A stretch of DNA of 64,000 nucleotides from Acinetobacter pittii (lineage in GTDB: Bacteria > Pseudomonadota > Gammaproteobacteria > Pseudomonadales > Moraxellaceae), in NCBI RefSeq assembly GCF_034067285.1, contig NZ_CP139286.1:3534001-3598000 (forward strand), in the 5' to 3' direction. Every line of letters starts with the position of its first letter. The stretch's first letter is position 1. The notes below the pieces were generated by a model. The model worked only from the letters and a program-made list of their open reading frames with translations. It searched no databases and was not told the origin of the DNA. A program made the position numbers and the translations under genes. Shown here piece after piece: positions 45,587-56,422 of this stretch.

Positions 45587-46471
45587 TTATTTCTTTTTAG
45601 CAAATGCGTTGTCTAAGTAGTCTTCAAACGCATAGTAGTTAATGCGTTCATACAACTCTTTACGCGTTTGCATAATATCAATCACATTCTTTTGCGTGCC
45701 TTCTTTACGCAAGGTTTCATACACAGTCTCGGCTGCTTTGTTCATGGCACGGAAAGCAGAAAGCGGATAAAGCGCAAGGCTTACATCGGCAGATGCTAAC
45801 TCTTCAGTAGTAAACAGTGGTGTAGAACCAAACTCGGTAATGTTTGCCAAAATTGGTGCGCCAGTCTTCTGAGCAAATTGCTTGTACATATCAAGCTCTG
45901 TAATTGCTTCAGGGAACAACATGTCTGCACCCGCTTCAATGTAAGCACCTGCACGGTCAATTGCAGCTTGTAAGCCATCTACTGCCAATGCATCGGTACG
46001 CGCCATAATCACAAAGCTGTCATCACCACGCGCATCGACCGCAGCTTTAATACGGTCAACCATTTCTTCTTGAGTCACAATGGCTTTGTTCGGACGGTGA
46101 CCACAACGTTTTGCGCCCACTTGGTCTTCAATGTGCATTGCCGCAGCACCAAACTTGATAAGTGCTTTTGTAGTACGAGCAATGTTAAATGCAGAAGCAC
46201 CAAAACCTGTGTCGGCATCAACCAATAATGGAAGATCACATACATCAGTAATACGGCGTACGTCGGTCAACACATCATCAAGGTTACTAATTCCCAAATC
46301 AGGTAAGCCTAAAGAACCAGCGGCTACACCACCACCTGATAAGTAAATCGCTTTATAACCTGCACGTTTTGCCAAAAGTGCATGATTGGCGTTAATGGTT
46401 CCAACCACTTGTAATGGCTTTTCTTGGGCTACTGCATCGCGAAATAGCTGACCTGCGGATTGTTTAGCCAT
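45587..46471 (-). CDS. prpB: 2-methylisocitrate lyase
   Basis: 294 residues of the isocitrate lyase/PEP mutase superfamily. Hallmarks are [32 protein letters not shown] with metal-binding Asp residues, and [19 protein letters not shown] with the catalytic KRCGH. It cleaves 2-methylisocitrate into pyruvate and succinate. The ATG at 46471 has AAGGAG upstream; the longer frame to 46528 overlaps the regulator gene and is not used. It overlaps the GntR stop by 8 nt. Confidence 0.93.
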   Translation of the reverse strand: MAKQSAGQLFRDAVAQEKPLQVVGTINANHALLAKRAGYKAIYLSGGGVAAGSLGLPDLGISNLDDVLTDVRRITDVCDLPLLVDADTGFGASAFNIARTTKALIKFGAAAMHIEDQVGAKRCGHRPNKAIVTQEEMVDRIKAAVDARGDDSFVIMARTDALAVDGLQAAIDRAGAYIEAGADMLFPEAITELDMYKQFAQKTGAPILANITEFGSTPLFTTEELASADVSLALYPLSAFRAMNKAAETVYETLRKEGTQKNVIDIMQTRKELYERINYYAFEDYLDNAFAKKK

Positions 46472-47174
46472 TGTTATGTTCTCCTTGTGCTTGTAGCAGT
46501 GTTTGCTCAATAATTTTGTAAGAAGCATTGATATGTCGATGCATCAGCAGCTCGGCAAGTTCACCATCGCCTTCTGCAATTGCATCTAAAATACGGATGT
46601 GTTCGTCCCAAGCTTTGCTCGGTCGATCAGGTGTGTTTGAAAACTGAATTCGGTACATACGAATGAGATGATAAAGCTCATCACATAGCATTTTTTCTAG
46701 GGTTTTATTGCCACTACTTTTGATAATGCAGTAGTGAAAATCGTCCTGCCCTTCTTGCAAGTAATATCCTTTACCTGCTTTAAAGTTTTCATCTTCGGCA
46801 TGCATACGCAATACATCACGTAACGCCAAGATTTGCTTTTTATCAATATGCTGAGCAGCAAGTTTGCAAGCCAAACCTTCTAATGATGCACGAATCTGGT
46901 AAAGCTCTTTAAACTGTTGCAGTGATAGCGAAACCACGCGCGCGCCCACATGTGCCGTGCGCTCAACCAAACGTTGCCCTTCAAGGCGATGAATCGCTTC
47001 ACGTAAAGGCCCGCGGCTAATGCCATAAGTCCGTGCCAGTTCAGGTTCTGAAATTTTGCTACCTGCCGGAATTTGACCCAAAACAATTGCCGTCTGTATT
47101 TGTTTAAATACATTCTCGGTCAGTGTTCTTCCCTGACTTTGTAATGGCTCTGGTGCGAAGGTCAAATCTTGCAT
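46464..47174 (-). CDS. GntR-family (FCD) regulator of the prp operon
   Basis: 236 residues. The N-terminal winged helix reads [39 protein letters not shown]; the FCD effector domain contains [21 protein letters not shown] and a C-terminal [10 protein letters not shown]. It is first in the operon gntR-prpB-prpC-acnD, and a perfect palindrome covers its own upstream region, which implies autoregulation. The effector is probably 2-methylcitrate or a related intermediate (inference). Confidence 0.85.
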   Translation of the reverse strand: MQDLTFAPEPLQSQGRTLTENVFKQIQTAIVLGQIPAGSKISEPELARTYGISRGPLREAIHRLEGQRLVERTAHVGARVVSLSLQQFKELYQIRASLEGLACKLAAQHIDKKQILALRDVLRMHAEDENFKAGKGYYLQEGQDDFHYCIIKSSGNKTLEKMLCDELYHLIRMYRIQFSNTPDRPSKAWDEHIRILDAIAEGDGELAELLMHRHINASYKIIEQTLLQAQGEHNNG

Positions 47175-47186
47175 ATTGTCGACAAT
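47175..47186. promoter_or_regulatory. GntR operator at the prp promoter
   Basis: ATTGTCGACAAT is a perfect palindrome directly before the gntR start codon. The form TTGT-N2-ACAA is typical of FCD-type GntR operators. Confidence 0.65.
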
Positions 47187-47451
47187 TTTTAATCAATTAT
47201 GAGTTTTATAGCGGGGTGAATGAAAAAAATCAAGGTGATTGTTGACACTTTATAGAACGCATCAGGTCAATTTTTATCGTTTGACCGCTTATATCACCTT
47301 ATATTTAAATCATTAAACTACCTACAAATTAGTATTTATAAAACAGATATTTAATATTATTTCACCTATAGATTTATGGCGCTTTTTCAGTTGCTTTTCT
47401 GCCTCTAATCTTTTGTTTCAAACTTTAGTCTACAACCAATGTATTACAGCA

Positions 47452-47467
47452 AGATTGTAGACAATCT
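47452..47467. promoter_or_regulatory. Second GntR-like operator in the prp-tyrB intergenic region
   Basis: AGATTGTAGACAATCT has perfect 7-bp arms and contains ATTGTAGACAAT, one base off the site at 47175-47186. It lies 223 bp before tyrB. The rest of the 515-bp gap is AT-rich with a small hairpin GGTCAA/TTGACC near 47265-47285. Confidence 0.55.
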
Positions 47468-47689
47468 GCTTGAATGAAATCATGAGTTAGAAATTAGTAT
47501 CTATTTACCGTAATTTCTTTTAAATCTTTTTATCATTTTCCGCCAGAAAATATCGATATTAGTGAAATTAGCAGGTGCTTCACAGTAGCTTTATTGATAC
47601 ATTATTGAGCATCGACATAGTTGTGGCGTATTTTTCGAGACAGAAAAAACCCAGCACTATGCATATTGTTGAATGAAAGGACTTTTTTG

Positions 47690-48904
47690 ATGTTTCAACA
47701 TATCCCCCCATACGCAGGCGATCCAATTCTCTCTTTAATGGAACAGTTCAACGCTGATACTCGTTCTGAAAAAGTAAACTTGAGTATTGGTCTTTACTAT
47801 AACGAAGACAGTATTGTTCCTCAGTTAGAGACCATTATTGAAGCGCAAAAGCGTATCGAGCCTAAAAACGGTAAAACCAAACTTTATTTGCCAATGGAAG
47901 GCTTCAAACCTTACCGTGAAGCAATTCAAGCACTTTTATTTGGTGCAAACAGCCCAGCAGTTAAAGCTGGTCGTGCTGTGACCATCCAAACACTTGGTGG
48001 TTCAGGTGCATTGAAAGTTGGTGCGGATTTCTTAAAAACTTATTTCCCAAATTCAGACGTTTGGGTAAGCCAACCAACTTGGGACAACCACGTTGCGATT
48101 TTCAATGGCGCTGGCATCAAAACTCATTTCTACCCATATTTCGACAACGAAACGCGTGGTGTAGATTTTGACGGTATGTTGTCTACACTTAAAACTTTGC
48201 CTGAGCAAAGCATTGTGTTGTTGCACCCATGCTGCCACAACCCAACGGGTGCTGACTTAAACCCAGCACAATGGGACCAAGTGATTGCAGTATTAAAAGA
48301 TCGTAACCTTATTCCATTCCTAGACATCGCTTACCAAGGTTTTGGTGACGGTATGGAAGAAGATGCGTATGCAATCCGTGCTTTAGACCAAGTGGGTCTA
48401 AACTTCATTGTGAGCAATTCGTTCTCTAAAATCTTCTCTTTATATGGTGAGCGCGTTGGCGGCTTAACTTTCGTATGTGACGATGCAGAAGCTGCACAGT
48501 GCACATTCGGTCAGTTAAAAGCGACTGTACGCCGTATTTACTCTAGCCCTCCTACAACAGGTGCTTGGTTAGTTGATGAAGTGTTAAATGACGCTGAACT
48601 TAACCAACAATGGCAAGGTGAAGTAAAAGAGATGCGTGAGCGTATTATCAAAATGCGTAGCATCTTGAAAGACGAACTCACTAAAGCGCTACCAGACCGT
48701 GACTTTAACTACCTTGTAAACCAAAAAGGTATGTTCAGCTACACAGGTCTAACTGCTGAGCAAGTGGATATCTTGCGTGAAGAATATGCAATCTACTTAG
48801 TACGTAGTGGTCGTATTTGTGTAGCAGGTTTAAACATGAACAATGTTTACACTGTTGCTAAAGCGATGGCTGAAGTACTTGCTAAATCTGTAGAAGCAGC
48901 ATAA
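47690..48904 (+). CDS. tyrB: Aromatic/aspartate aminotransferase
   Basis: 404 residues, fold-type I class Ib PLP aminotransferase. [12 protein letters not shown] carries the conserved Asn region, and [18 protein letters not shown] carries the PLP lysine and the adjacent Arg. It moves amino groups between aromatic amino acids or aspartate and 2-oxoglutarate. The start at 47690 ([14 protein letters not shown]) has GAAAGGAC upstream; the frame is open from 47621 without support. Confidence 0.9.
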   Translation: MFQHIPPYAGDPILSLMEQFNADTRSEKVNLSIGLYYNEDSIVPQLETIIEAQKRIEPKNGKTKLYLPMEGFKPYREAIQALLFGANSPAVKAGRAVTIQTLGGSGALKVGADFLKTYFPNSDVWVSQPTWDNHVAIFNGAGIKTHFYPYFDNETRGVDFDGMLSTLKTLPEQSIVLLHPCCHNPTGADLNPAQWDQVIAVLKDRNLIPFLDIAYQGFGDGMEEDAYAIRALDQVGLNFIVSNSFSKIFSLYGERVGGLTFVCDDAEAAQCTFGQLKATVRRIYSSPPTTGAWLVDEVLNDAELNQQWQGEVKEMRERIIKMRSILKDELTKALPDRDFNYLVNQKGMFSYTGLTAEQVDILREEYAIYLVRSGRICVAGLNMNNVYTVAKAMAEVLAKSVEAA

Positions 48905-48914
48905 ATCATCCATT

Positions 48915-48941
48915 AAAAAAGGCGCTTCGGCGCCTTTTTTT
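48915..48941. terminator. Bidirectional intrinsic terminator
   Basis: AAAAAAGGCGC-TTCG-GCGCCTTTTTTT, a compact stem with a UUCG loop, lies between the convergent tyrB and dld genes. Confidence 0.95.
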
Positions 48942-48952
48942 GTTTCTCGATA

Positions 48953-50659
48953 TTAAGATTTAGCCTTTCCCCAATATTTCAGTTTTGAGGTATGTCCAAT
49001 ACCCACATTAAAACTATTGGTTGGGTCGAGTTTTTGGTAGAAATTGGCCAATGCAGGTTTAGCAATGTAGAGATGCCCGACATTATGCTCTGCCGGATAT
49101 TCAGCACGTCGCGCATCCAGCAACTTCCACATTTGATGTTCCATTTCTAGAGGGTCATGTCCCTTTTTAAGAATATAGTCCTGATGAAAAACATGACAAA
49201 AGAAATGCCCATAATAGAGTTTATGGAGAATTTTCTTTTCCATCTCGGCTGGCAGTTGCTCTACCCATTCGCGGTCATTACGACGTAACGCAATATCAAG
49301 CGCGACAATATCTTCAACTTCACTACGGTGCGTATCGCGATAACGAATAGCCGCCCCTGCAATCGCAAAACGGTGTAAGAACGCTTTTCGCCCTTCTTCT
49401 TCGCTGCATACGAAATAGCTGCCTGACGGATGCACTGCAAAATATTCTTTTAAAAACTGCTCGGTTTGTGCTTTTGAATTATTTTCAACACGTAGCACTA
49501 AATGATGCTCATAACGGTCTCGATATTCGGTCATACGCTTAGGCAAATGACTCGGTAAAAAGAACGTAATGGCCTGCAAAATATGATCTGTTAAGCCTTT
49601 AATTTTAAATTTTTCTAAGAAACCATCGACTTTATCTTTCATCGCAAAAGCTTTGGGAACTTTGGCTGTGCCAAATTTTTCAATAAATAAGAACGTGTCT
49701 TTTCCGTACTTTTCACCAATTAAGTAAGCATCTCGGTGAATATATTCCCCCGCAATCGGTAGGCTTGGCAGTGAAGTCAGTAAATAACGGCGAATCGCTG
49801 TTAAATCATCGGCATCATTACTACCAATATAAAAGACATTACTCTCTACTTTTTCATAGGTATCAAGGCGTACAGCAAACACACAAACTTTACCTGCCGA
49901 ACCCGATGCCTCAAACAAACGTGACGGATCTGCATTAAAACGAGCGGGTGTATCTTCATCAACTTGAGTCACATCGTGGGCGTAGCGATGGTCGGACGCC
50001 TGTTTTTCGCTGTCATCTAAAATATCTACGGCTTGATATTGCTGCTTCTCTAAACGTGTCAAAATTTCTTCGGGAGTCGCGCCTAAATTAACCCCTAAAT
50101 GGTTCACTAACTCTAATTGACCGGCAGCATTCACCTGAGCATATAACGCCAGTTCAGTGTATGCAGGGCCACGACGTACCAAGGCACCGCCCGAGTTATT
50201 ACACACACCACCCAGTACCGATGCACCAATACAAGATGAACCAATTACTGAATGTGGTTCACGGTCATAGCCTTTTAAAATTTGCTCTAAATTATCTAAG
50301 GTCGCACCTGGTAAACAAATCACTTGCTTACCATCATGAATAACTTGTATGCCCTTTAACCTGCGCGTACTCATGACTAAAACAGGACGGTCATAGTCAT
50401 CGCCATAAGGGGTTGAACCACCTGTGAGTCCCGTATTTGCCGCCTGCATAATGACAATACAGTCTGCATCAATAGCAGCTTGAAGTACCTGCCATTGCTC
50501 TAACAATGTGCCTGGTACCACTACAGCAAGCACTTTCCCCTCACCAAAACGGCGGCCTTGACGGTACTGACGCGTGCTTTGGTCATCGGTCAAAACATGA
50601 GAACGCCCTACAATATTTTGTAAACGTTCAATCACTGCTTGAGGAGAAAATGTTTGCAT
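48953..50659 (-). CDS. dld: Quinone-dependent D-lactate dehydrogenase
   Basis: 568 residues. The FAD-binding PCMH domain includes IVIMQAANTGLTGGSTPYGDDYDRPVLVMSTRRL and IGSSCIGASVLGGVCNNSGGALVRRG. The C-terminal half is the peripheral-membrane cap typical of E. coli Dld. It oxidises D-lactate to pyruvate, feeding the respiratory chain. It is the last gene of lldP-lldR-lldD-dld, 314 bp after lldD, a gap that contains three hairpins. Confidence 0.93.
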   Translation of the reverse strand: MQTFSPQAVIERLQNIVGRSHVLTDDQSTRQYRQGRRFGEGKVLAVVVPGTLLEQWQVLQAAIDADCIVIMQAANTGLTGGSTPYGDDYDRPVLVMSTRRLKGIQVIHDGKQVICLPGATLDNLEQILKGYDREPHSVIGSSCIGASVLGGVCNNSGGALVRRGPAYTELALYAQVNAAGQLELVNHLGVNLGATPEEILTRLEKQQYQAVDILDDSEKQASDHRYAHDVTQVDEDTPARFNADPSRLFEASGSAGKVCVFAVRLDTYEKVESNVFYIGSNDADDLTAIRRYLLTSLPSLPIAGEYIHRDAYLIGEKYGKDTFLFIEKFGTAKVPKAFAMKDKVDGFLEKFKIKGLTDHILQAITFFLPSHLPKRMTEYRDRYEHHLVLRVENNSKAQTEQFLKEYFAVHPSGSYFVCSEEEGRKAFLHRFAIAGAAIRYRDTHRSEVEDIVALDIALRRNDREWVEQLPAEMEKKILHKLYYGHFFCHVFHQDYILKKGHDPLEMEHQMWKLLDARRAEYPAEHNVGHLYIAKPALANFYQKLDPTNSFNVGIGHTSKLKYWGKAKS

Positions 50660-50803
50660 GATGGTTTCCTTTTAGTCATCCATATAAGATCTAGCTGTAA
50701 TCCACGCTAGAACCAGATCAGCACGACGGAGCTTACTATTTGTAATTTATAATTTAATTAGCTCATTCTCTAATTCGAATCAGCCCTACATTTACTATCG
50801 TGG

Positions 50804-50897
50804 GGCGGCATGGATGCCGCCTGTTGAGCAACCGCACAAGGAAGTGCGGTTTGCTCAACAAAAGGTTTTTGGTTACTTTTGACCTTTCAAAAGTGAC
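50804..50897. repeat. Block of three consecutive hairpins between lldD and dld
   Basis: GGCGGCAT-GG-ATGCCGCC (50804-50821); a 16-bp stem pairing TGTTGAGCAACCGCAC with the strand from GTGCGG to TCAACA (50822-50860); and GTTACTTTTG / CAAAAGTGAC (50872-50897). It looks like a dispersed intergenic REP-type element. It sits inside the lactate operon and could stabilise or attenuate mRNA. The rest of the 50660-50973 gap shows nothing else. Confidence 0.55.
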
Positions 50898-50973
50898 AAA
50901 TGCCTATACATAAAACATTAGCAAATCATCAAATTTTGAGGCTATGCTTACTGCTTCACTTAAAAATTATTTC

Positions 50974-52125
50974 TTAAAAACCTTGCTTCATTGCCTGCAC
51001 TAAACAATCCGCATTAATATCCTTAATCGACTTAGCACCCGTAAGCGTCATCGCAACACGCATTTCTTTATCAATCAAATCAAGCAGGTTCGACACGCCT
51101 TGCCCACCTGCTGCTGCCAAGGCATAAACAAACGCACGGCCAAGTAAAACCGTATCAGCGCCGAGTGCCAACATACGCACGACATCTAGGCCATTACGGA
51201 TGCCTGAGTCAGCCAAAATAGCCAAATCACCTTTAACGGCATCTGCAATTGCAGGCAATGCACGAGCAGACGACATCACGCCATCTAACTGACGACCGCC
51301 GTGGTTTGACACCACAATACCATCTGCACCAAAACGTACAGCATCTTTGGCATCTTCAGGGTCTAAAATACCCTTAATCACCATTGGACCATCCCAAAAC
51401 TCACGAATCCACTCAAGGTCTTTCCATGAAATCGATGGATCAAAGTTCGAGCCTAACCAGCCGATGTAGTCTTCAAGCCCAGTGGGTTTACCCAAATATT
51501 TAGAGATATTGCCCAAGTCATGTGGACGCCCCATTAAGCCCACATTCCATGACCAATGCGGATGGAACACGGACTGCATATAACGGCGCATCGCTGCATT
51601 TGGTCCACTCATACCGGAATGAGCATCACGGTAACGCGCCCCTGGCACAGGCATATCTACAGTAAACACCAGTGTTGAACAGCCAGCCGCTTTTGCACGC
51701 TCCAAAGCATTACGCATAAAACCACGGTCACGTAATACATAAAGCTGGAACCACATAGGACGGTTAATTGCAGGTGCAACTTCTTCAATCGGACAAACAG
51801 AAACCGTTGAAAGCGTAAATGGAATGCCCTTTTTATCGGCTGCCATCGCGGCCTGCACTTCACCACGACGCGCATACATACCTGTTAAACCAACTGGTGC
51901 CAACGCAACCGGCATCGACAAGGTTTCGTTAAACAGTTTTGTCTCTAAACTTAACGCTGACATGTCATTGAGCACACGTTGACGCAATGCAATTTCTGAC
52001 AAATCTTGTACGTTACGCTTTAAGGTATATTCCGAATACGCTCCACCATCAATGTAATGAAATAAGAATGGAGGTAAGCGACGCTGTGCCGCAGCACGAT
52101 AATCATTGCCAGAAGAAATAATCAT
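50974..52125 (-). CDS. lldD: L-lactate dehydrogenase, FMN-dependent (quinone)
   Basis: 383 residues, alpha-hydroxyacid oxidase family. Conserved parts are [26 protein letters not shown], and [11 protein letters not shown] with the catalytic His and Arg. [28 protein letters not shown] follows. It oxidises L-lactate to pyruvate at the membrane. Its start overlaps the lldR stop by 4 nt. Confidence 0.95.
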   Translation of the reverse strand: MIISSGNDYRAAAQRRLPPFLFHYIDGGAYSEYTLKRNVQDLSEIALRQRVLNDMSALSLETKLFNETLSMPVALAPVGLTGMYARRGEVQAAMAADKKGIPFTLSTVSVCPIEEVAPAINRPMWFQLYVLRDRGFMRNALERAKAAGCSTLVFTVDMPVPGARYRDAHSGMSGPNAAMRRYMQSVFHPHWSWNVGLMGRPHDLGNISKYLGKPTGLEDYIGWLGSNFDPSISWKDLEWIREFWDGPMVIKGILDPEDAKDAVRFGADGIVVSNHGGRQLDGVMSSARALPAIADAVKGDLAILADSGIRNGLDVVRMLALGADTVLLGRAFVYALAAAGGQGVSNLLDLIDKEMRVAMTLTGAKSIKDINADCLVQAMKQGF

Positions 52126-52874
52126 TTTGAATCAACTCTATTTAAACGATTTGCACGTTTCTGGCGAGCTTCGTCTTCATCCAGAGAACGCACATGATTA
52201 ATCACAAATTCAATATGACCGCAGACAGCTTGGCGTGCGGCCTCGGGATCTTTACGATCAATAGCATCCATCACCTGAAAATGCTGCTCACTGAGCAAGT
52301 CACCATTTACGGGGTCGTTATAAACTTTCTTACGCCCTAACAAGACGTTGTATTGCAGCAAATCGAACAAACTACGCATCATTTGAATCAGCACAATATT
52401 GTGAGAGGCTTCAGCAATCGCCAAGTGAAACTCAGCATCCGCCACCGCAGCCTGTGCTGAGTCACCCGCATTTTGATGACGACTAATTTCATTAAAATAA
52501 TGATGAATTTTGGCGCGATCTTCAGGCGTTGAGCGCAATGCGGCATACCATGCCGTGCCACCTTCAAGTAATAATCGCGCCTCTTGCACATCAAAACGGT
52601 ATAGCGGATCTTCTTCAATCAAATTGCTAATTGGGTTCACAATCAGTTGCTGTGGCCACTGTTCAGGTAACTGCTGAATATAAGTTCCATCGCCACGGCG
52701 GCTACTGAGTACCCCTTGACTATTGAGCTGCTGAATTGCTTCACGCAAAGACGGACGAGAAACTCCTAAGCTTGTTGCAAGCTGGCGCTCGGCAGGCAAA
52801 CGGTCACCTTTTTTCATGTGACGCTCTTCAATTAATGCCTGCAATTTCATGACCACTTGATCGGAGATTCTCAT
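52122..52874 (-). CDS. lldR: GntR/FadR-family lactate regulator
   Basis: 250 residues: the winged helix [44 protein letters not shown] and an FCD domain containing [20 protein letters not shown]. Position between lldP and lldD, and two TTGGT-N3-ACCAA palindromes before lldP, identify it as the L-lactate-responsive LldR acting on this operon. Confidence 0.92.
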   Translation of the reverse strand: MRISDQVVMKLQALIEERHMKKGDRLPAERQLATSLGVSRPSLREAIQQLNSQGVLSSRRGDGTYIQQLPEQWPQQLIVNPISNLIEEDPLYRFDVQEARLLLEGGTAWYAALRSTPEDRAKIHHYFNEISRHQNAGDSAQAAVADAEFHLAIAEASHNIVLIQMMRSLFDLLQYNVLLGRKKVYNDPVNGDLLSEQHFQVMDAIDRKDPEAARQAVCGHIEFVINHVRSLDEDEARQKRANRLNRVDSK

Positions 52875-52893
52875 CGCGTTTCCTTCACTGGAG

Positions 52894-54555
52894 TTATGGA
52901 ATCATCCACGGAACCAGATAAGCCTGAACCGTAATAATGATGCCAACAAAGACAGTGAATATGATGCTATGTTTTACCGTGAAACGGAACAAGTCAGATT
53001 CTTTTCCAACTAACCCTACCGCTGCACAAGCAATGGCAATCGACTGGGGAGAAATCATCTTACCCGTTACACCACCGCTGGTATTCGCTGCTACAAGCAA
53101 CACTTCCGGAATACCAATTTGCTGAGCCGTAGTCGCCTGTAGTGCCGAGAACAAAGCATTTGAAGATGTATCTGAACCCGTAAGGAATACACCAAGCCAA
53201 CCCAAAAACGGCGAGAAGAAAGTAAACGCATGACCCGTATGCGATAGAGCCAAAGCTAAAGTTGCAGATAAACCCGAATAGTTCGCAATAAAAGCAAAAG
53301 CCAACACCATACCAATCGAGTAAATCGGTGTTTTCAGCTCATTGAGTGTTTCACCAAAAGTCATTACTGCCTCACTTGCTTTCATTTTCAAGAAAATAGC
53401 AGTGATGATTGCAGCAATAAAAATTGCCGTACCTGTTGCAGAGAACCAGTCAAACTTATAAATCGCTTCGTATGGCTTCATCTCTGCCACAATCGGTGGC
53501 ATTTTTTCGACCAATTTATGTAAATACGGCACTTCAAGTTTAAAAATCCAGTGCTCAAGAGCACCATCTTTTGCAAATAAAGCTTTAAATGGTTTAACAC
53601 TCCAAATGGTGACCATCACTGTTAAGATGGCAAATGGAGACCATGCCTTTACAATTTTGCCAATGCTATAACGTTGAACCGTGGTAGGTTGCTGAGTCAA
53701 ATTTTGACCTGCTTCAGCTTCAAAACGGAAAATATGTTTGGGTTTCCAAACGCGGAATAGTAAAGTCAGGCTCACCAATGACGCAATTGCTGCGGTAATA
53801 TCTGGTAACTCAGGACCAATAAAGTTAGATGTCAGATACTGAGCAATCGCAAACGAACCACCACCGACAACTACCGCAGGCCAAGTTTCCTTAACACCAC
53901 GCCAGCCGTCCATAATCGCCATAATCCAGAACAGCACGATTAGCGTTAAAAACGGCAACTGACGACCCACCATCTGGCTAATTTCCATGGTGTCTACACC
54001 AGAAACCTGTCCTGCCACAATAATTGGAATACCCATTGCACCGAATGCCACTGGTGCTGTATTTACGATCAAACATAAACCAGCAGCGTAAAGTGGTTTA
54101 AAGCCTAAACCAACAAGGAGTGCAGCGGTAATCGCAACTGGAGCACCAAAGCCAGCAGCCCCTTCTAAGAAAGTACCAAAGGCAAACCCAACCAGTAACA
54201 TTTGCAGACGTTGGTCTTCGGTAATCGACAAAATGCTTGAACGAATAACGTCAAATTGTCCTGTTTTTACCGAAATTTTATATAGAAAAACTGCCCCGAT
54301 AATGATCCATGAAATTGGCCATAGACCATAGAAGAAACCATAAATAATGGATGCAAAGGCCATTTGACCCGGCATTTGATAGAAAAAGAGCGCAATCAAT
54401 AATGCAATAATGACTGTGCCTGTACCGGCAATACTGCCTTTTAAACGAAAAACAGCCAATGCTAAAAAGAAGAAAATAATCGGGATTAATGCAACCGCAC
54501 TGGACAGCCAAATATTATTTAAAGGGTCATAAAGTTGTTGCCACATATTGAGCAT
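52894..54555 (-). CDS. lldP: L-lactate permease
   Basis: 553 residues, close to the 551 of E. coli LldP. Many hydrophobic helices, with [34 protein letters not shown] and [24 protein letters not shown] as family signatures. It imports lactate by proton symport. The ATG at 54555 is chosen because AAGGAG is spaced 6-7 nt from it; the longer frame to 54609 has no such site. First gene of the operon. Confidence 0.93.
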   Translation of the reverse strand: MLNMWQQLYDPLNNIWLSSAVALIPIIFFFLALAVFRLKGSIAGTGTVIIALLIALFFYQMPGQMAFASIIYGFFYGLWPISWIIIGAVFLYKISVKTGQFDVIRSSILSITEDQRLQMLLVGFAFGTFLEGAAGFGAPVAITAALLVGLGFKPLYAAGLCLIVNTAPVAFGAMGIPIIVAGQVSGVDTMEISQMVGRQLPFLTLIVLFWIMAIMDGWRGVKETWPAVVVGGGSFAIAQYLTSNFIGPELPDITAAIASLVSLTLLFRVWKPKHIFRFEAEAGQNLTQQPTTVQRYSIGKIVKAWSPFAILTVMVTIWSVKPFKALFAKDGALEHWIFKLEVPYLHKLVEKMPPIVAEMKPYEAIYKFDWFSATGTAIFIAAIITAIFLKMKASEAVMTFGETLNELKTPIYSIGMVLAFAFIANYSGLSATLALALSHTGHAFTFFSPFLGWLGVFLTGSDTSSNALFSALQATTAQQIGIPEVLLVAANTSGGVTGKMISPQSIAIACAAVGLVGKESDLFRFTVKHSIIFTVFVGIIITVQAYLVPWMIP

Positions 54556-54616
54556 TGTCATCTCCTTGAAATGCCGGGGCGAATTTTTGTACCTTAAATC
54601 TTTAAACATTTAGCAC

Positions 54617-54633
54617 AATTGGTATTACCAATT
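54617..54633. promoter_or_regulatory. LldR operator O1
   Basis: AATTGGTATTACCAATT, perfect 8-bp arms around a central T, 62 bp upstream of the lldP start. It fits the GntR/FadR consensus TGGT-N3-ACCA. Confidence 0.8.
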
Positions 54634-54674
54634 AAAATTTAAGTGCAAATGTTATTCCTTAAACCACAGACCGC

Positions 54675-54703
54675 ATCATAAACACAGCTATTTGCAAGAT
54701 CAA
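54675..54703 (-). promoter_or_regulatory. lldP promoter
   Basis: On the minus strand, TTGATC (54703-54698) is followed after 17 bp by TATGAT (54680-54675). It lies between the two LldR operators. Confidence 0.65.
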
Positions 54704-54721
54704 CCATTAAATAATTATCAT

Positions 54722-54738
54722 AATTGGTATGACCAATA
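54722..54738. promoter_or_regulatory. LldR operator O2
   Basis: AATTGGTATGACCAATA has TTGGT/ACCAA arms and lies 105 bp from O1, about ten helical turns, on the far side of the promoter. Two operators flanking the promoter also occur in E. coli lldPRD. Confidence 0.75.
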
Positions 54739-54933
54739 CTATTAAGTAAAATCAAGCTATTTCGAACTTATGGATTTTTTTATTAGACTAAAGTCGTAAA
54801 AATCTTTTTTATAAATTTAGATTGAGTCTATAGAAATGAGGTGAAAAATTTGAATATAAAACTATAAACATACCTGTTTCATGATCTATGTATAATGTGC
54901 ACACAACTCAAACCACATGTATTGAATTGAATA

Positions 54934-56304
54934 ATGACTACTTTAACGTGTTTTAAAGCTTATGATATCCGAGGCAAACTCGGCACCGAATTGAATGAAG
55001 AAATCGCCTATAAAATTGGCCGCGCTTACGGACAAATCTATAAACCAAAGACTGTTGTTGTAGGTTGTGATATTCGTCTAAGCAGTGAGGATTTAAAACA
55101 AGCGACCATCCGCGGTTTAAATGATGCGGGTGTCAATGTGCTTGACTTAGGCATGACGGGTACTGAAGAAGTTTACTTCGCCGCTTTCCATTTAGATGTA
55201 CAAGGCGGTATTGAAGTTACTGCTAGTCATAACCCAATGGACTATAACGGTATGAAATTGGTTCGAGAAAATGCTCGTCCAATTAGTGCAGATACAGGTC
55301 TAAAAGAAATTCAGGCTTTAGCAGAAACCAATAACTTTGAAGAAGTTAGCCAAAAAGGTACAACGCAAAGTTATAACATTTTGCCCGAGTTCGTTGATCA
55401 TTTAATTACCTATATTGAACCTGCAAAAATCCGTCCCCTTAAATTGGTGGTAAACGCAGGTAATGGTGCAGCTGGTCATGTCATTGATGCCATTGAAGAA
55501 AAATTTAAAGCGCTTAACGTACCTGTTGAATTTATTAAAATTCACCATGAAGCAGATGGTACGTTTCCAAATGGGATTCCTAACCCAATTTTAATTGAAA
55601 ACCGTGACAGTACCCGAAATGCTGTAATTGAACATAAAGCCGATATGGGAATTGCATGGGATGGCGATTTTGACCGCTGTTTCTTGTTCGATGAAAAAGG
55701 TCAGTTCATTGAAGGCTACTATATTGTTGGTCTATTGGCTCAAGCTTTCTTGATTAAACAGTCAGGCGAAAAAATTGTTCATGACCCACGTTTAGTGTGG
55801 AACACATTTGATATCGTCAATGAATACAAAGGTATCGCGGTACAGTCAAAATCTGGTCATGCATTCATTAAAGACGTTATGCGCGAACACAATGCTGTAT
55901 ACGGCGGTGAAATGAGTGCCCATCACTATTTCCGTGACTTTGCTTACTGTGATAGCGGCATGATTCCTTGGTTACTCACCATTGCCCTACTCTCTGAAAC
56001 AGGACAATCTCTTTCAACCCTAGTTGAAAATATGATTACCAAGTTTCCTTGCAGTGGTGAAATCAACTTTAAAGTAGCTAATACACAGATCACTATTCAA
56101 AAGATTTTCGATTTCTATGCTGATCAAAATCCACAAATTGATCGTACCGATGGTGTAAGCCTCGACTTTGGCGCATGGCGTTTTAACGTCCGCGCTTCAA
56201 ATACTGAACCCTTATTACGTCTCAATATTGAAAGTCGTGCAGACCGCCAAGCTCAGCCAATGCAACATTATATAGATGAGTTAACTGGGCTGATTAAAGG
56301 TTAA
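54934..56304 (+). CDS. pgm: Phosphomannomutase/phosphoglucomutase
   Basis: 456 residues of the alpha-D-phosphohexomutase family. The phosphoserine loop is [13 protein letters not shown], the metal loop [11 protein letters not shown] and the sugar loop [12 protein letters not shown]; the phosphate-binding loop is [12 protein letters not shown]. It interconverts hexose 1- and 6-phosphates for capsule and LPS precursors. In Acinetobacter this gene marks one end of the capsule (K) locus module, opposite galE/gne1. Confidence 0.92.
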   Translation: MTTLTCFKAYDIRGKLGTELNEEIAYKIGRAYGQIYKPKTVVVGCDIRLSSEDLKQATIRGLNDAGVNVLDLGMTGTEEVYFAAFHLDVQGGIEVTASHNPMDYNGMKLVRENARPISADTGLKEIQALAETNNFEEVSQKGTTQSYNILPEFVDHLITYIEPAKIRPLKLVVNAGNGAAGHVIDAIEEKFKALNVPVEFIKIHHEADGTFPNGIPNPILIENRDSTRNAVIEHKADMGIAWDGDFDRCFLFDEKGQFIEGYYIVGLLAQAFLIKQSGEKIVHDPRLVWNTFDIVNEYKGIAVQSKSGHAFIKDVMREHNAVYGGEMSAHHYFRDFAYCDSGMIPWLLTIALLSETGQSLSTLVENMITKFPCSGEINFKVANTQITIQKIFDFYADQNPQIDRTDGVSLDFGAWRFNVRASNTEPLLRLNIESRADRQAQPMQHYIDELTGLIKG

Positions 56305-56333
56305 TTCTATTATAACAGCTTAGGAATATTTAT

Positions 56334-56375
56334 AGTTCCCTTAATAAATTATACTATTTATTTACTAAGGGAACT
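56334..56375. repeat. Inverted repeat after pgm
   Basis: AGTTCCCTTA (56334-56343) pairs perfectly with TAAGGGAACT (56366-56375) across a 22-nt AT-rich loop, 30 bp after the pgm stop. It may be the pgm terminator (with no strong T-run) or mark the left junction of the three-gene insert. Confidence 0.5.
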
Positions 56376-56422
56376 GAAATATGAGTTTATATAAAAATTC
56401 AAAAAGGCAATGAAAAAGTTTT

